Positions 41,232 to 50,451 are shown, counted from the first letter of the stretch. The stretch is 64,000 nt of DNA from Tenacibaculum singaporense (GCF_003867015.1 NZ_CP032548.1:3167001-3231000); one strand, 5' to 3'. Program-made: numbers and translations. Notes: generated by a model from the letters alone, not told the origin.

Positions 41232-41648
41232 CTACTCGTTATAATTAATCATCCAATGGACACCAAACTTATCTACAAAACTTCCATAATAATCTCCCCA
41301 AAACTGATCTTCCATAGGCATTTCAATTTTTCCACCCACAGATAAGCCGTTAAACAAACGATCTGCTTCTTCACGACTTTCAGGGTGAATTGAAATGTAA
41401 TTATTATTTCCTTTGTTAAGCTTATGCCCCATTGATGGCACGGTATCTGACGCCATTAAAATAGTATCTTTTGATAATGGTAACGAAATATGCATTGTAC
41501 GTTTTCTCTCATTTTCTGGCAACTTTTCTACATCTGGAGCGTCACTCATTTTCATATTTGCGATAAATTCACCACCAAATACAGATTTGTAAAAATTGAA
41601 TGCTCGTTCTGCATCTCCGTCAAAATTTAAATAAGGATTTACTTTCAT
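41232..41648 (-). CDS. VOC-family protein, PhnB-like
   Basis: 138 residues: MKVNPYLNFDGDAERAFNFYKSVFGGEF, typical of the PhnB/3-demethylubiquinone-methyltransferase-like VOC branch, ending KFGVHWMINY. No recognised metal triad. Function unknown; such genes often pair with SRPBCC genes, as here. Confidence 0.85.
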   Translation of the reverse strand: MKVNPYLNFDGDAERAFNFYKSVFGGEFIANMKMSDAPDVEKLPENERKRTMHISLPLSKDTILMASDTVPSMGHKLNKGNNNYISIHPESREEADRLFNGLSVGGKIEMPMEDQFWGDYYGSFVDKFGVHWMINYNE

Positions 41649-41676
41649 TTTTCTTGTTTTTAAGGTTATGTTTATT

Positions 41677-42123
41677 CTAATTTTTCTTTTCTACTAATTC
41701 TTTTATCTTTTCCATTGCTTTAGGCCACGTATCTAAAAAGAAGTCTTTATATTCTTCAACTACATCCATTTTTACTGTTAAATGTGTATTATCACCAACT
41801 CGTTCTAATACATATTCTTCAATAGCTCCACGCCATTCTTTTGCTTCCTTACTTTCAAGGTTTTCTATATGATCTTCAATAATTCCTAGATGTTCAAATA
41901 ACATATATTTATTTGTAATCTTTTTTTTGATTCTACTTACCATCCCTCTACCATCAGGCGTAAGAAATAACACTTTACTACCTTCCTTCCAATCTGTTTT
42001 TGCATAAGATCCTTCGGAGAAAATTGCTGTCCATTGAGAATAAGTCTTATCACCCCAAAGAATCTTCCATACCTTTTCAGGGGTAGCATTGATAACTATT
42101 GTAAACTCTTGTTGTTCCTTCAT
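41677..42123 (-). CDS. SRPBCC-domain protein (AHSA1-like)
   Basis: 148 residues beginning EFTIVINATPEKVWKILWGDKTYSQWTAIFSEGSY, the START-like fold, with a final helix WPKAMEKIKELVEKK. These proteins bind hydrophobic ligands. It lies in a leftward cluster with VOC and DinB genes. Confidence 0.85.
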   Translation of the reverse strand: MKEQQEFTIVINATPEKVWKILWGDKTYSQWTAIFSEGSYAKTDWKEGSKVLFLTPDGRGMVSRIKKKITNKYMLFEHLGIIEDHIENLESKEAKEWRGAIEEYVLERVGDNTHLTVKMDVVEEYKDFFLDTWPKAMEKIKELVEKKN

Positions 42124-42131
42124 AACTAATA

Positions 42132-42542
42132 TTACCTTTTATTTAAATTACAAAACAGATTAAATAAGTGCCCATCTAAATCTTCAAACACACAAACACA
42201 ATAACCGTTATCGTCGTAAAACTTTTTCTTATCTTTTCTAGGGTCAAAACGAATATTTCCTCCTACTTTAATTATTTTATCTATTAATATACTAACCTCT
42301 TCTTCGCTATTTACCGAAAGTGTAAACATTATTTCATTACCGTTGTTAAGATTTGCTATTTCTCCTTCAAAACTTTCTTTTAACTTTTCCTTTTTAAAAA
42401 AGTGAATTACAAACTCATCATCACCAAATAAAAAACTTACTATTTCGTTCGTAGGAGTTCCATTAAGTTTAAAACCTAATGCTTGATAGAAATTTTGTGT
42501 ACGTTCTACATCCTCTACTCCTAAATTTGCCCATATGTTCAT
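42132..42542 (-). CDS. VOC-family glyoxalase/bleomycin-resistance-like protein
   Basis: 136 residues: MNIWANLGVEDVERTQNFYQALGFKLNG, then FEDLDGHLFNLFCN. One beta-alpha-beta-beta-beta pair as in VOC proteins. Substrate unknown. Tightly packed with the neighbours. Confidence 0.85.
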   Translation of the reverse strand: MNIWANLGVEDVERTQNFYQALGFKLNGTPTNEIVSFLFGDDEFVIHFFKKEKLKESFEGEIANLNNGNEIMFTLSVNSEEEVSILIDKIIKVGGNIRFDPRKDKKKFYDDNGYCVCVFEDLDGHLFNLFCNLNKR

Positions 42543-42547
42543 TGTTT

Positions 42548-43051
42548 TTATAGTTTTAAATTCTTAATAATTTGTTTTATTTGATAAATATGACGCTTTG
42601 TATGCACTGTATTAAATCCTATCCATTCAAGTCGTGTAAATGGTCCATATTCAGGAATTTCAAAATCTAAACAGAGTTTTGATAAATCCGCCTTCTTTGA
42701 GAAATCGTTCACCCATTGTATTTTAATTTTTAACTCAGTCAACAAACTTTCTTTATCAATGAACTCTTCGGCAGGAATAATTTCTTTAGGTGAGTTCATC
42801 TTTACATCAAGGTTTAAAAAAAGCTCCTGTACTTCTTTTAACTTTTCATTTGGACTACGTTTAGTTTCTTTTACTTCTCCTGTCAAAACTTCAGATAAAG
42901 CATACGATTTATTAAGATGATCTCCTACTTGCGCTACTGTCCAACCTCCTTCTTTTGTTTTTTTATTCAGCTCTTTTTCAGTTAACGATGATATCAACCT
43001 TAATAACTCCTTGGTTGTGATATAATATTCATTTAAAACTTCTTCCTTCAT
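42548..43051 (-). CDS. DinB-family putative metal-dependent protein
   Basis: 167 residues forming a four-helix bundle. GGWTVAQVGDHLNKS supplies the first histidine and NTVHTKRHIYQI the second and third, the DinB/YfiT metal triad. Members act as thiol transferases or hydrolases. Probably the first gene of the leftward operon down to 41232 or 40976. Confidence 0.82.
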   Translation of the reverse strand: MKEEVLNEYYITTKELLRLISSLTEKELNKKTKEGGWTVAQVGDHLNKSYALSEVLTGEVKETKRSPNEKLKEVQELFLNLDVKMNSPKEIIPAEEFIDKESLLTELKIKIQWVNDFSKKADLSKLCLDFEIPEYGPFTRLEWIGFNTVHTKRHIYQIKQIIKNLKL

Positions 43052-43149
43052 GAATTAATTGTTTGATTCCCAAAGATAAAAGGTCTTTTTTATACTCTAA
43101 AGGTATGTTCCCGACAATACCACGGGTTGATTGCGACAATAGCTTATCT

Positions 43150-43157
43150 TATATTTG
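43150..43157 (+). promoter_or_regulatory. -7 box of the GlxA-family regulator gene
   Basis: TATATTTG 29 bp before the start codon, in the 135-bp divergent gap with the DinB gene. Confidence 0.5.
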
Positions 43158-43186
43158 AAATGGTTTAATTTCTTGAAAAATGACTC

Positions 43187-44167
43187 ATGAAACATATTTC
43201 TATTCTTGTACCTGAAGGCGACTCTAGTTTGAGTAATTTAGAAGCTACTTATAAAATGTTTACTATGGCTAACGATGCTTTATTAAAAGCTGGTAAACAG
43301 CCTATGTTTGCAACGCATCTTGTTGGCACACATAAAAAAGCAAGGTCAAGTAACGGACTATTTAGTATTATTCCTAACACAACAATTACTGATGTGCAAA
43401 AAACGGACTTGATTATTATTCCTGCTATTCATGGAGATTATACTCAAGTAATTTCAAAGAATAGTGCTTTTATTCCTTGGATAAAGAAGCAGTACACTAA
43501 TGGCGCTGAAATAGCTAGCCTTTGTATAGGTGCTTTTTTATTAGCTAGTACAGGACTACTTAACGGCAAGGATTGTGCTACGCATTGGTTGGCTGCTGAT
43601 GAATTTAGAAAAATGTTTCCTGATGTGAATCTTGTTGATGATAGGATTATTACTGATGAAAATGGGTTATACACAAGTGGTGGCGCCTATTCTTCTTTAA
43701 ATTTAAACCTTTATTTGGTAGAAAAGTTTGCTGGTCGTGAAATGGCTGTACTTTCTTCTAAAATTTTTGAAATAGATATTAGTCGTAATAGTCAATCTCC
43801 TTTCATTATCTTTAAAGGACAAAAATCTCATAGTGATAAGGATATTTTAAAAATTCAAGAACATATTGAACAAAATTATCAACAAAAAATAACTGTTGAT
43901 GAGCTTTCTGAAAAAATAGCTGTAAGTCGTAGAACTTTTGAAAGACGTTTTAAAAAAGCAACTGCCAATACTGTAATGGAGTATGTACAACGTGTTAAAA
44001 TAGAAGTTGCTAAAAAAGAATTTGAAAGAGGAAATAAAACAGTTAACGAAATAATGTATGAAGTTGGTTATAATGACCCTAAGGCGTTTAGAGAAGTTTT
44101 TAAAAAGGTCACCAATATGACTCCTTCTGAATATGCTAACAAATATCGTAAGGCCGTTTATGTTTAA
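43187..44167 (+). CDS. GlxA-family AraC-type regulator (DJ-1/PfpI plus HTH)
   Basis: 326 residues. The DJ-1/PfpI part (1-200) has GAEIASLCIGAFLLASTGLL with the nucleophile-elbow cysteine. The AraC DNA-binding part (about 215-320) has EKIAVSRRTFERRFKKATA and YNDPKAFREVFKKVTNMTPSEY. It likely senses a small molecule or nucleotide and controls the divergent VOC/SRPBCC/DinB genes. A close paralogue lies at 48031-49002. Confidence 0.88.
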   Translation: MKHISILVPEGDSSLSNLEATYKMFTMANDALLKAGKQPMFATHLVGTHKKARSSNGLFSIIPNTTITDVQKTDLIIIPAIHGDYTQVISKNSAFIPWIKKQYTNGAEIASLCIGAFLLASTGLLNGKDCATHWLAADEFRKMFPDVNLVDDRIITDENGLYTSGGAYSSLNLNLYLVEKFAGREMAVLSSKIFEIDISRNSQSPFIIFKGQKSHSDKDILKIQEHIEQNYQQKITVDELSEKIAVSRRTFERRFKKATANTVMEYVQRVKIEVAKKEFERGNKTVNEIMYEVGYNDPKAFREVFKKVTNMTPSEYANKYRKAVYV

Positions 44168-44182
44168 TTTAAAATAACACAT

Positions 44183-44996
44183 TTGACGTCTTTTCAATCC
44201 ATAAAAAACTTCTATAAACCCATACAACCATCGGTTAATTCTAAAACTAATAACATCTCATATATTGAGTTAAAACCTGATATCAGATTAGAAAACTATA
44301 TTTATTGTTTTTGGCAATTAAAAACTAAAAAAACACTACAAAATCCTTTCTCTTATCGGGTCGTTTCTGATGGGTGTATTGATATTTTCTTTAACAAAAA
44401 GAATGTTTATGAAAGTTTTGTAATGGGTTTTTGCAGAAAATATGTTGAATTTCCTATTGGGAATGATTTTGATTATATAGGAATTCGTTTTCTCCCTTCA
44501 ATTTTTCCTTTATTATTTAAAGTTAATGCTAAAGAGCTAAGTAATAAATCACAAGAATTACAACTTTTCTTGCCTCAATTATCCAAATGGATACAAACAA
44601 CTATAAGTTCGAGCAACTCGTTAGAAACCATTGTAAAACTCCTTAACTTCAAGTTTATAAACTTAACTCAAAGTCAATCTATACAAAACGATTCTCGTTT
44701 TTTTTAAAGCTTTATCTCTTATTTTTCATCATAAAGGTTATTTAGATATTGAAAAAGATTTGAATACTGGTTTAAGTACTCGTCAATTACAAAGAGTTTT
44801 TAATTATTACATTGGCACAACTCCTAAAGCTTTTAGTAATGTTGTTCGGTTTCAACAAGTTTTAAGTGAAGTCACCTCTGCACAAAGTTTAAAAAACAAC
44901 AAGCTTTATTTAGACTTAGGTTTTTTTGATCAAGCACACTTTATTAAACATTTTAAAACATTTTATGGTGTAACTCCATCTAAAGCTCTTTATTAA
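44183..44996 (+). pseudogene. AraC-family regulator split by a frameshift
   Basis: The first frame (44183-44707) encodes the N-terminal sensing domain (LKPDIRLENYIYCFWQLK, SDGCIDIFFNK, YIGIRFLPSIFPLLF) and stops after eight T. Skipping one base in the T8 run gives a continuous frame FKALSLIFHHKGYLDIEKD that leads into the AraC HTH (STRQLQRVFNYYIGTTPKAFSNVVRFQ, DLGFFDQAHFIKHFKTFYGVTPSK) to 44996. One extra T thus breaks the gene. It may be a real mutation, a variable tract, or a read error. Confidence 0.75.
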
Positions 44997-45065
44997 AATC
45001 TGTCCGATTTATACAATCAAACTAAAACCCTTGATACTAAATTTGTTTCAACAAAAATGTATAAC

Positions 45066-45518
45066 ATGAAAAAATTAATAATAATCGGGTTGATGCTAAC
45101 TGTTATATCTATCAACGCACAAACATTCAAAAAAATGAAACTAAACGCAGGAATTATAACCGAAAAACTACAAGAAACTAAAAAATTTTATACTCAAACA
45201 TTAGGTTTTGGAGTTACTTTTGAAAATGATTTTTACCTTCTATTACATTCACCTAATAAATCTTCAGAAATTAGTTTCTTACTTCCTAATCATCCTAGTC
45301 AAAAACCTATTTTTCAATCAGCATTTAACGGTAAAGGGGTTTATTTAACTATTGAAGTAGAAAATGTAGACTATTACTACAAACAACTAAAAGAAAAAGG
45401 AATACCTATTGAAATTGAGTTAAGAAATGAACCTTGGGGTGATAGGCATTTTGCTATTATTGACCCCAACGGAATAGGAATTGACATTGTTACTTATTCT
45501 AAACCCGAAGAAAAATAA
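45066..45518 (+). CDS. Exported VOC-family protein
   Basis: About 150 residues from the second ATG (MKKLIIIGLMLTVISINAQ), which gives a standard signal peptide. The VOC domain has MKLNAGIITEKLQETKKFYTQTLGFGVTFE and DRHFAIIDPNGIGIDIVTY. Most VOC proteins are cytosolic, so the signal is unusual. The AraC-type gene just upstream is the probable regulator. Confidence 0.78.
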   Translation: MKKLIIIGLMLTVISINAQTFKKMKLNAGIITEKLQETKKFYTQTLGFGVTFENDFYLLLHSPNKSSEISFLLPNHPSQKPIFQSAFNGKGVYLTIEVENVDYYYKQLKEKGIPIEIELRNEPWGDRHFAIIDPNGIGIDIVTYSKPEEK

Positions 45519-45620
45519 AACGTTTCTTTATAACTTTAACACACAGCATTACGTTTCTTAAACTGGCTTAAGTTTTAACTTTATAGGGAATGATACCTTT
45601 GGCTTATAAAATTAAAAATT

Positions 45621-46073
45621 ATGAAACAAAGACTAAACATCCAAGAATTAGAGCCTAATGCCTATAATGCAATCTTAGAAATTTACAAATACCTTGAAAC
45701 AACAACGCTTTCAAAAAAGAGTAAAAACCTTATAAAAATAAGAGCTTCACAAATTAATACATGTGCTTATTGTATAGAAATGCATACTTCGGAGGCTTTA
45801 AAAAATGGAGAAGCACAAAACAGAATTTTTGCGTTGAGTGCTTGGAGAAAATCGCCTTTATTTTCTGAAGAGGAAAAAGCTTTATTAGCTGCTACTGATG
45901 AAATAACACAAATAAGTAATAATGGGTTATCAGAAGAAACCTTCCAAAAGCTTAAAAGTTACTTTAGCGATAATGAAATAGCTCAAATTATTATACAAAT
46001 AGGAGAAATTAATATTTGGAATCGTATTGCCGTGTCTACACAAATGTTTCATGCTACGGCTAAGGTTTCGTAA
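45621..46073 (+). CDS. Carboxymuconolactone decarboxylase/AhpD-like protein
   Basis: 150 residues with the AhpD core INTCAYCIEMHTSEALKNGE, where Cys-x2-Cys and His form a redox relay. Such proteins reduce peroxides or repair thiols. It is transcribed alone and ended by a palindromic terminator. Confidence 0.88.
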   Translation: MKQRLNIQELEPNAYNAILEIYKYLETTTLSKKSKNLIKIRASQINTCAYCIEMHTSEALKNGEAQNRIFALSAWRKSPLFSEEEKALLAATDEITQISNNGLSEETFQKLKSYFSDNEIAQIIIQIGEINIWNRIAVSTQMFHATAKVS

Positions 46074-46110
46074 TAATGTTAATTTATCTAGTTTTCATCT
46101 AAGTTTCTAT

Positions 46111-46136
46111 AAAGCTACCTAAATTTAGGTAGCTTT
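46111..46136. terminator. Bidirectional terminator
   Basis: A perfect 26-base palindrome (AAAGCTACCTAAA and its complement) lies between convergent genes ending at 46073 and 46138. Confidence 0.8.
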
Positions 46137-46137
46137 A

Positions 46138-46716
46138 TTATCTTTCGTTATGTCCTTTTCCTTCAATCATTTTCGGTATCGCCTTTTCTATTCTTGATAA
46201 ACGTGTTTTTGATTGTTTAGCTTGAGAAAAATACAATAAGTAACTTCTTTGTCTTCCTGGTGTTAATGCTTCGAAAGCTTTTTTTACATCTGAATTTTCT
46301 TCCAACACTCCTTTAAATTCACTTACCATTTCAAATTCTGAAGTTTTCTTAGTTTTTACTTTTAAACCTGCTTTTTCAACTTCTACCGCTTCGAAAATAT
46401 ATCTTTTGATTGTTAGCGTCAAATCTATAACCTCTTCAGGTTTTGTAAATCTAATTTGACGAGCTGATTGTACATTTTCTGTTTGTTGAATTAAAACTTC
46501 ATCTGTATCTTTTAATAATGCACCTTTATGAAAAAGTAATGCACAGTAATCTTTAAAACCATGAATCAATACAATATTTTTTCCTTGAAAGGTATAACAA
46601 GGATGCATCCATTTAAAATCTTCTTCAAGACCACAATCCAAACAAATTTGTCGTAACAGCTTAGTTTCTTCCTTCCATTTTTTTATATTTTCTATGTATT
46701 TATCTACTTTTTCCAT
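46138..46716 (-). CDS. YdeI/OmdA-family protein (DUF1801 plus OmdA)
   Basis: 192 residues: a DUF1801-like part (KWMHPCYTFQGKNIVLIHGFKDYCALLFHKGALL) and a C-terminal OmdA helix region (ALTPGRQRSYLLYFSQAKQSKTRLSRIEKAIPKM). Family members are linked to peptide or bacteriocin tolerance in a few bacteria. Last gene of the ArsR-SRPBCC-DoxX operon. Confidence 0.85.
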   Translation of the reverse strand: MEKVDKYIENIKKWKEETKLLRQICLDCGLEEDFKWMHPCYTFQGKNIVLIHGFKDYCALLFHKGALLKDTDEVLIQQTENVQSARQIRFTKPEEVIDLTLTIKRYIFEAVEVEKAGLKVKTKKTSEFEMVSEFKGVLEENSDVKKAFEALTPGRQRSYLLYFSQAKQSKTRLSRIEKAIPKMIEGKGHNER

Positions 46717-46723
46717 TTCAGAC

Positions 46724-47104
46724 TTACTTTATAATTCTTTTTATTTTTCTACTATCTGGTCTTAAATACCAAGACAAAATTGTAATTACCAATAATATCA
46801 AAGACGGTAGTACTTCAGTAAAATTTTGCTCTACTATAGTATGAGATATTGCTGCTCCCGACATAGCAAAGAAAAAGCCTGCATATGCCCATTCTTTTAA
46901 TAAGGTTAATTTTGGAGCTAGAATAACAATTACTCCTAGTATTTTCCATACTCCTAAAATACTTAGTACATATAACGGATATCCTAATGCTTTAATGATA
47001 TCATTGTACCCACCAATTTGTAACATCTGCTGAATACCTCCTGCAAGCATACCTATCGAGAGAAATATTGTCAGTATCCAATATGGGGTAGTTTTTACTT
47101 TCAT
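46724..47104 (-). CDS. DoxX-family membrane protein
   Basis: 126 residues with four TM helices (residues 8-28, 44-62, 70-88 and 95-115), including LSVL-type and ILGVWKILGVIVILAP motifs of DoxX. Its stop overlaps nothing but its start overlaps the SRPBCC gene by four bases. Probable redox or thiosulfate-related membrane role, not proven. Confidence 0.82.
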   Translation of the reverse strand: MKVKTTPYWILTIFLSIGMLAGGIQQMLQIGGYNDIIKALGYPLYVLSILGVWKILGVIVILAPKLTLLKEWAYAGFFFAMSGAAISHTIVEQNFTEVLPSLILLVITILSWYLRPDSRKIKRIIK

Positions 47105-47571
47105 ACTTTTAATAATTTATTTACAACTTCTTCTAATCGTTGATGTGCCCAATTAATACCTTGTTTAAATGGAAGTTTTAAGTTTTCGTCTCTTTCTTTT
47201 ACTGATTGATAAACTACTTTCTTGGTTAACTTACTACTATTATTTGTTAGCTTTTCAAACACCAACGTTTCTAATTGTACACCGAAAGACATGCTTACCA
47301 TTTCAAAAGTTCTAATAATTTTGTTTTGAGGGATAATTTCATGAATTACTCCTCTTAACAAATGTTTGTTTCCTACTGGATCTGTTGTTTCAAACTGATA
47401 ATTTCCATTTGTTTTACTTTCAAGTTCTATAACTTTTGTTCCCATCCATTGCTCAATAATTTCAGGCTCAACATACGCCATAAACAAATGTTCTATAGGT
47501 AAATCAAATATTCGTGTTATTACAATTTCTTGTTTTCCTGTTTCTGCTACAACTTTTGTTTTCTGTTCCAT
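47101..47571 (-). CDS. SRPBCC-domain protein
   Basis: 156 residues: EIVITRIFDLPIEHLFMAYVEPEIIEQWMG, the AHSA1-like START fold. Two bases after the ArsR-type gene. Small-molecule binding protein controlled by the preceding repressor. Confidence 0.87.
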   Translation of the reverse strand: MEQKTKVVAETGKQEIVITRIFDLPIEHLFMAYVEPEIIEQWMGTKVIELESKTNGNYQFETTDPVGNKHLLRGVIHEIIPQNKIIRTFEMVSMSFGVQLETLVFEKLTNNSSKLTKKVVYQSVKERDENLKLPFKQGINWAHQRLEEVVNKLLKV

Positions 47572-47573
47572 GT

Positions 47574-47897
47574 TTATTTTTTTGGTTTATAATTCTTCAT
47601 TACAGATTCTAACTTATTATAACGTTCATCCCAAAACTTTCTGAAAGGTTCAATAAAAGCAGCTATTTCCTTCATTCCTTCAGGATTTAAATGATAGTAT
47701 ATCTCTCTACCCTTTTGTTCCTGTTTTAGAATATCACATTCTGATAGTATTTGTATGTGTTTAGAAATTGTTTGCCTTGAATATTCAAAATTATTAGCTA
47801 TTGCAGATGGCGTCATTGCTTGAAGCGCTACTAAAGAAATAATAGTTCTACGGGTTGGATCAGCTATGGCTTGAAATACGTCTCTTCTTAACTTCAT
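47574..47897 (-). CDS. ArsR-family repressor (SRPBCC-linked)
   Basis: 107 residues with the winged helix [31 protein letters not shown] and [31 protein letters not shown]. No metal-site cysteine pair, so it is the non-metal ArsR type that commonly heads SRPBCC-DoxX-YdeI operons. Two operator-like repeats lie just upstream. Confidence 0.88.
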   Translation of the reverse strand: MKLRRDVFQAIADPTRRTIISLVALQAMTPSAIANNFEYSRQTISKHIQILSECDILKQEQKGREIYYHLNPEGMKEIAAFIEPFRKFWDERYNKLESVMKNYKPKK

Positions 47898-47900
47898 TAT

Positions 47901-47942
47901 GCAGTTATTTGACTGCTAATATAAATAAAGTTATTTAACTGC
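47901..47942. promoter_or_regulatory. Tandem operator-like repeats before the ArsR-family gene
   Basis: AGTTATTTGACTGC (47903-47916) and AGTTATTTAACTGC (47929-47942) are direct repeats 26 bp apart. Each contains a partial inverted repeat (AGT...ACT). They lie 4-45 bp upstream of the start codon and are good candidates for autorepression sites. Confidence 0.6.
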
Positions 47943-48030
47943 GCAAATTTTAAAACTCAAAAAAAGAAAACAACTAACTTATAATCAATAATATTATCGC
48001 TTAAATCTTTTAAAAGTGTACTCGTAAGAC

Positions 48031-49002
48031 TTAAATACCTTTACTATATTTATTTCTGTACTCAATAGGTGTTAATCCAGTAATTTTTTTAAAAACATTT
48101 CTAAAAGCTTTCGTATCTGAATACCCTACATCGTACATTACTTCAGTAATATTTTTTCTAGTACTTTCAAAATGTCTTTTAGCTGCTTCAACTTTTACAC
48201 GTTGATGATATTGAATAATTGTATTATTGGTAGCTTGTTTAAATCGTCTTTCAAAACTTCTTCTACTAACAGCTACTAAACTTGCCATATCATCCACAGT
48301 AATTTTATCTTTATAATTTACCTCTATATACTCTTGTACCTTTATCACTTCTATGTCATTATGATTTTTTTGCCCTGTAAACATTGTAAATGCTGACTGA
48401 CTGTCTCTATCAATATCAATTGCAAAGTATTTAGATGCTAAAATTGCCGTGTCTCTATCAGTATATTTTTCTAAAAGATATAATAATAAATTCCAATATG
48501 AATTTGCTCCCCCACTAGAATAAACTCCATTTTCTTCTGTAATAATACTACCATCAGCAACTTTAACATCAGGAAAAGTTTCTTGAAATTCATTATAAAA
48601 AGCCCAATGAGTAGAGCATTTTTTTCCGTCTAAAATTCCTGTTGAAGCTAATAAAAATGCACCAACACACAAGGAAGCTACTTCGGTTCCTTTTTTATAA
48701 TGTTTTACAATCCAAGGGATAGCTTCTTTGTTGAGTTCAACCGCAGTTTTCATATTTCCAAAAAGCGCTGGTATTATAATAAGGTCTGTTTGAGTAACTT
48801 CATGCAACAACTTATTTGTATGAACAGAAAACATACCATTATTAAACCCAATCTCTTTTTTATTCCCTACAAGAGTAACCTCAAAAAGAGGCTCTTTATT
48901 ATTGGATATTAAAAAATTATTGGCTGCTGAAAACATGTATTGAGGATCAGCAACAGACTCTATTACAGCAGACTCTGGAACAAGGATAGAAACGTTTTTC
49001 AT
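48031..49002 (-). CDS. GlxA-family AraC-type regulator, second copy
   Basis: 323 residues, same domains as 43187-44167: DJ-1/PfpI part with GTEVASLCVGAFLLASTGIL, and the HTH part with MASLVAVSRRSFERRFKQA and YSDTKAFRNVFKKITGLTPIEY. The many identical stretches indicate a duplication. It is divergent from an SRPBCC-VOC pair, its probable targets. A TATATTTG box (49014-49007, minus) is so close to the start that the mRNA may be leaderless. Confidence 0.88.
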   Translation of the reverse strand: MKNVSILVPESAVIESVADPQYMFSAANNFLISNNKEPLFEVTLVGNKKEIGFNNGMFSVHTNKLLHEVTQTDLIIIPALFGNMKTAVELNKEAIPWIVKHYKKGTEVASLCVGAFLLASTGILDGKKCSTHWAFYNEFQETFPDVKVADGSIITEENGVYSSGGANSYWNLLLYLLEKYTDRDTAILASKYFAIDIDRDSQSAFTMFTGQKNHNDIEVIKVQEYIEVNYKDKITVDDMASLVAVSRRSFERRFKQATNNTIIQYHQRVKVEAAKRHFESTRKNITEVMYDVGYSDTKAFRNVFKKITGLTPIEYRNKYSKGI

Positions 49003-49115
49003 AAAACAAATATATCAAATTGGCATGATTACCCCTTAAAAACGCCGTTATACCACCCAACGAAAGCTTTAAATTAATCCCACCTTTGTAGTATTAACAT
49101 TAATACCTTAAAATT

Positions 49116-49526
49116 ATGGAACAAATAACAGTTAAAGCAACAATTAAAGCAACACCTAACAAAGTATGGGGTGTTTGGACAACACCAGAACATATAAAAA
49201 TATGGAACACACCTTCAAACGATTGGCACACAACTCGTGCTAAAAATGACTTAAGAGTTGGTGGAAAATTCTTATCAAGAATGGAAGCTAAAGATGGGAG
49301 TTTTGGCTTCGATTTTACGGGTACCTACGATGAAGTAAGTCCATTCGAATGCATTGCCTATACCATGGATGATGGCAGAAAAGCAAAAACAAATTTTTCC
49401 CAAAAAGAAAATTATACTGAAATTATAACAGTTTTTGATCCTGAAACTCAAAACTCTATTGAAATGCAAAAAGAGGGATGGCAAGCTATTCTAAACAACT
49501 TTAAAAAGTACACTGAAAGTTTGTAA
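49116..49526 (+). CDS. SRPBCC-domain protein
   Basis: 136 residues: QITVKATIKATPNKVWGVWTTPEHIKIWNTPSNDWHT and final EGWQAILNNFKKYTESL. AHSA1-like fold. Nine bp before a VOC gene. Confidence 0.87.
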   Translation: MEQITVKATIKATPNKVWGVWTTPEHIKIWNTPSNDWHTTRAKNDLRVGGKFLSRMEAKDGSFGFDFTGTYDEVSPFECIAYTMDDGRKAKTNFSQKENYTEIITVFDPETQNSIEMQKEGWQAILNNFKKYTESL

Positions 49527-49535
49527 AAAACAATA

Positions 49536-49943
49536 ATGAGTCAACTAATAACGTATCTTACTTTTAATGGCAATTGCAGAGAAGCAATGCTTTTTTACCA
49601 AAGTTGTTTGGGTGGTGAATTATATTTTCAAACCTTAGAAGAATCTCCTAAAGCAAAAAATCTTCCTAACAATTACAAAAAATATATCCTACAAGCTATT
49701 CTTAAAAAGGAAAATATAGTATTAATGGGTACTGATTTGTTTGATGAAGATAGATTATTGCAAGGAAATACAATTGCTATTCTTCTAAAAAGCAATGATG
49801 AAACTAAAATAAGAAAGTACTATTCAAGTTTTTCAAAGAAGAAAACAGTATCTCTTCCTTTAAAAAGAAATTATTGGGGTATTTTATATGGAAGTATAAC
49901 CGATACGTATGGAATACGCTGGCTGTTTAGTTGTAATAATTAA
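49536..49943 (+). CDS. VOC-family protein, PhnB-like
   Basis: 135 residues: LITYLTFNGNCREAMLFYQSCLGGELYFQ and ending DTYGIRWLFSC, the same branch as 41232-41648. Cotranscribed with the SRPBCC gene and ended by a strong terminator. Confidence 0.85.
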   Translation: MSQLITYLTFNGNCREAMLFYQSCLGGELYFQTLEESPKAKNLPNNYKKYILQAILKKENIVLMGTDLFDEDRLLQGNTIAILLKSNDETKIRKYYSSFSKKKTVSLPLKRNYWGILYGSITDTYGIRWLFSCNN

Positions 49944-49949
49944 AACAAG

Positions 49950-49988
49950 AAAAAAGTGTAACGAAGTTTATATCGTTACACTTTTTTA
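49950..49988. terminator. Bidirectional terminator between VOC and copper genes
   Basis: AAAAAGTGTAACG and CGTTACACTTTTT form a 13-bp stem with a 10-base loop, followed by T. It serves the convergent genes ending at 49943 and 49992. Confidence 0.88.
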
Positions 49989-49991
49989 CAA

Positions 49992-50438
49992 TTAGTGATT
50001 AGACGTTTCGTCTGCTTTTACATCACCTTTTAAACTCATTTCCATATTGTGATCGTATTGACAACAACCTGGTAAGTTACCATAAGCCTCTTCATTACTT
50101 GCTACTTTATCAGTATCGTAACCAGATGCTGCAATTGCGTTATGAATAGCATCTAAATTAGTTTTAGAATCATCAAACGATACGTTGATTTGCTTTCTTA
50201 CTTTATCCCAATCTGCTGACGCTACTCCATCAACACCGCTTACTGCTTTTTCAATTGTGTTTTTACACATTCCACAATTACCTCTTACTCCAAAAGTTGC
50301 TTCAGTCATTGCTACTTCTTTAGTAGTAGTTTGCTCTGTTTGTACTTCTTTTGTTTCTGTTTCTTTTTTAGCTTCGTTTTTACAACTTACTAAACCAATA
50401 GTAGCTAACATAGCTACCCCTAAGATTACTTTTTTCAT
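49992..50438 (-). CDS. Lipoprotein with heavy-metal-associated domain
   Basis: 148 residues. Lipoprotein signal MKKVILGVAMLATIGLVSC, a Lys/Thr/Glu linker, then an HMA domain with FGVRGNCGMCKNTIEKAVSG (metal-binding Cys pair), and a C-terminal GCCQYDHNMEM patch. It should carry Cu(I) or a similar ion in the periplasm. Last gene of the efflux operon, 13 bp after cusB. Confidence 0.85.
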   Translation of the reverse strand: MKKVILGVAMLATIGLVSCKNEAKKETETKEVQTEQTTTKEVAMTEATFGVRGNCGMCKNTIEKAVSGVDGVASADWDKVRKQINVSFDDSKTNLDAIHNAIAASGYDTDKVASNEEAYGNLPGCCQYDHNMEMSLKGDVKADETSNH

Positions 50439-50451
50439 TTTGATTTGATAT

